Of a stretch of DNA of 64,000 nucleotides, positions 62,446-64,000 are shown piece after piece. The notes beneath the pieces are model-generated. The model saw only the letters and a program-made list of their open reading frames with translations. It searched no databases and was not told where the DNA came from. Origin of the DNA: Trachythela sp. YZ-2020. Its lineage: Eukaryota; Cnidaria; Anthozoa; Malacalcyonacea; Clavulariidae. Location of the stretch: contig JADLSH010000369.1 in assembly GCA_016169945.1 (NCBI GenBank), positions 1,488,001 through 1,552,000 on the forward strand, in the 5' to 3' direction. A program made the position numbers and the translations under genes. Positions within the stretch are counted from its first letter, which is position 1; each line of letters opens with the position of its first letter.

Positions 62446-64000
62446 AATATCTAACCGGGCTTTATCCACCGGATAGCAGGACCTTATAGATCATGTGACT
62501 GGAGATTTGTTGTTGTGTTTAAAAAGGCATCAGTGGAATACTAACATTTACATAAAATAATAAAACCAAAAGCTATACAATACCGACAATCAAGTAAATA
62601 AAGGTAAAAAATCTCTTTTAAAGAGTTTACACGATGGGATGGAAGAACTGAGGGAATAAAGATCGACTAACAAGGGATGGGACAGAACTGGGGATATCAG
62701 GATATGTCATGAATGCAGAAATTTTCAGGGAATGGAACTGTGTTTCACGTTGTTGGCAATCATATTATAAATAATTAAATAACAAGTATATTAATTGGCA
62801 TTCACTAATAACTTTAACATATTTTACTTTAACCATTAGTGTGCATTATACCCTTTCCTTAATTGACGAGTAAAATCATCTGGCGTTAGACAGAGCAAAA
62901 TAGTCTGGCGTTAGATAGAGCAAAATAGCATGTATGGGGTGTATTTGGGGTGTATTTGCACTGTGGCTCCTTGGGTAATTAGGCAAACCAAGAGAATCCA
63001 ATTAATTGTCAGGGGATGGGGGAAACCAGGAGAACATTGGAAGGTGCAAACCAGGTAATGGGCAGAAAATAAAACTAAATTATAAGGATAATGACATTCT
63101 TAAATAGATTTTGGTCGAAACAAATTTTAACCCTCGGGCTCTAATGATAAAGGAGTTTGATGTATATAAAGGTATCAAGGCCATTTTACTTTTGGAATTC
63201 AGTATTTTTTATTGCCAAAATATTAGTCAAAATGCATAGAAAACATATCATATGCATAGCGGGGGGGGGGTTTTCGGGGGAAAGGGCAGACAAGACTTTC
63301 CCTGACAAAGGTGGAAACTCCCCGACTTTCACTAAAAACAGAGCTCTTTTATGGTTAATTACAATGGCACACCTTCCAATTATCCATTTGCAACTAGCTC
63401 TTGGGAAGGAATTGCCTAAATTTCTTACTATTTGTCCCAAATTTGGCTACCTCCTCCCTTCCCCACCCACCTTGTACGCCTATGTCTAAAATTTTACAGT
63501 TATACAAAACAAACCCATTAGGCAGACAGATGTAGCTGCATCTGTTACATTGAACCAGTGAAATGGTATCCTGGTAGGCTGAGGCCTTAAATTATACTGT
63601 TAGACAGGGTGTAGGAAGCTCATTTATTGTGGATGAGGGCAATCAAAGCAAAGTAATGTATGTGATCCTGAAGGCACTACATAACCAGGGGGGTCTGGGG
63701 GCATGCCCCCTCAAAAAAGTTTAAAATCTAGACCCTCTGAAATGGCATTTTCAGCCAATTTAGTGACTGGTGTGTCATTTTTAGAAATATTAGACAGTTA
63801 ATAGTCATTGACATCTAAAAGATAATACTAGATTATTAAACCATTTTACAGTTTTCTAACATTCTTTACTCCGAAATGCAACATAAAACGTAGCTTTATT
63901 TGGATTCAGGGTAGTAAAAGTGAGGGGTGCTATTTGAGAGCCGAAGGAGCGAGACACAGCCAGGGGGGTCTGGGGGATTCACCAATCCCTTGTTTGTCGA
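62446..64000. other. Gene-free stretch with repeat fragments
   Basis: No supported gene. CAGGGGGGTCTGGGGGCATG at 63688-63707 and GGGGGGTCTGGGGGATTC near 63963-63980 belong to the repeat seen reversed at 25743. AAATAGTCTGGCGTTAGA-type units repeat around 62880-62930. G runs occur near 63260. Confidence 0.5.

Overview
This is a window of animal (metazoan) nuclear genome: AT-rich, intron-dense, with no bacterial or organellar gene organisation. It carries three spliced genes, one intronless receptor gene and many small non-autonomous transposons. The gene set (GLI zinc-finger factor, ICE2, i-AAA protease YME1L, rhodopsin-class GPCR) is animal. The intron richness, the repeat load and a fungal-like segment in the YME1L N-terminus point to an early-branching invertebrate, possibly a cnidarian. 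That placement is inference, not proof.

Layout. (1) 3.2-12.4 kb, minus strand: a complete GLI/Ci-family gene in five coding exons, all joined at phase 0, predicting 1146 aa. It has the N-terminal repressor/SUFU-binding region, five C2H2 fingers, a PKA-site cluster and a GLI-type C-terminus. (2) 12.4-25.8 kb: no gene seen; hairpin MITEs, a tRNA-derived SINE, a 1.8-kb long inverted repeat and a small TIR element. (3) 25.8-33.6 kb, plus strand: ICE2 (little elongation complex subunit 2). Seven exons join in frame; the 5' end is uncertain. (4) 35.1-56.4 kb, plus strand: YME1L1, 23 coding exons whose phases all match and whose total is an exact multiple of three (746 aa). Its introns hold a 2.7-kb foldback element, a 1.2-kb 15-bp minisatellite, several MITEs, a dimeric SINE and a broken partial copy of exon 13. 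(5) 58.5-59.5 kb, minus strand: an intronless class A GPCR of 341 aa, with decayed copies of its 3' end downstream. (6) 60.4-62.4 kb, plus strand: a broken LINE reverse-transcriptase fragment, then the 5' end of a BEL/Pao-like LTR element (LTR, primer-binding site, truncated gag) running into a GGGAATC-type minisatellite. (7) 62.4-64 kb: no gene seen.

The genes do not form a pathway. GLI would be the nuclear effector of Hedgehog-type signalling, ICE2 would act in snRNA transcription, YME1L in mitochondrial inner-membrane proteolysis, and the GPCR as an orphan receptor. ICE2 and YME1L lie head-to-tail 1.5 kb apart.

I found no convincing new multi-gene system. The most unusual observations concern DNA structure: a 26-bp perfect palindrome with hAT-like ends flanked by an exact 8-bp duplication, with the empty site preserved in the opposite arm of the same inverted repeat; a minisatellite that appears to have grown from the end of a transposon family also found nearby; and a MULE-like TIR element carrying a Pol III-type tRNA-like promoter.
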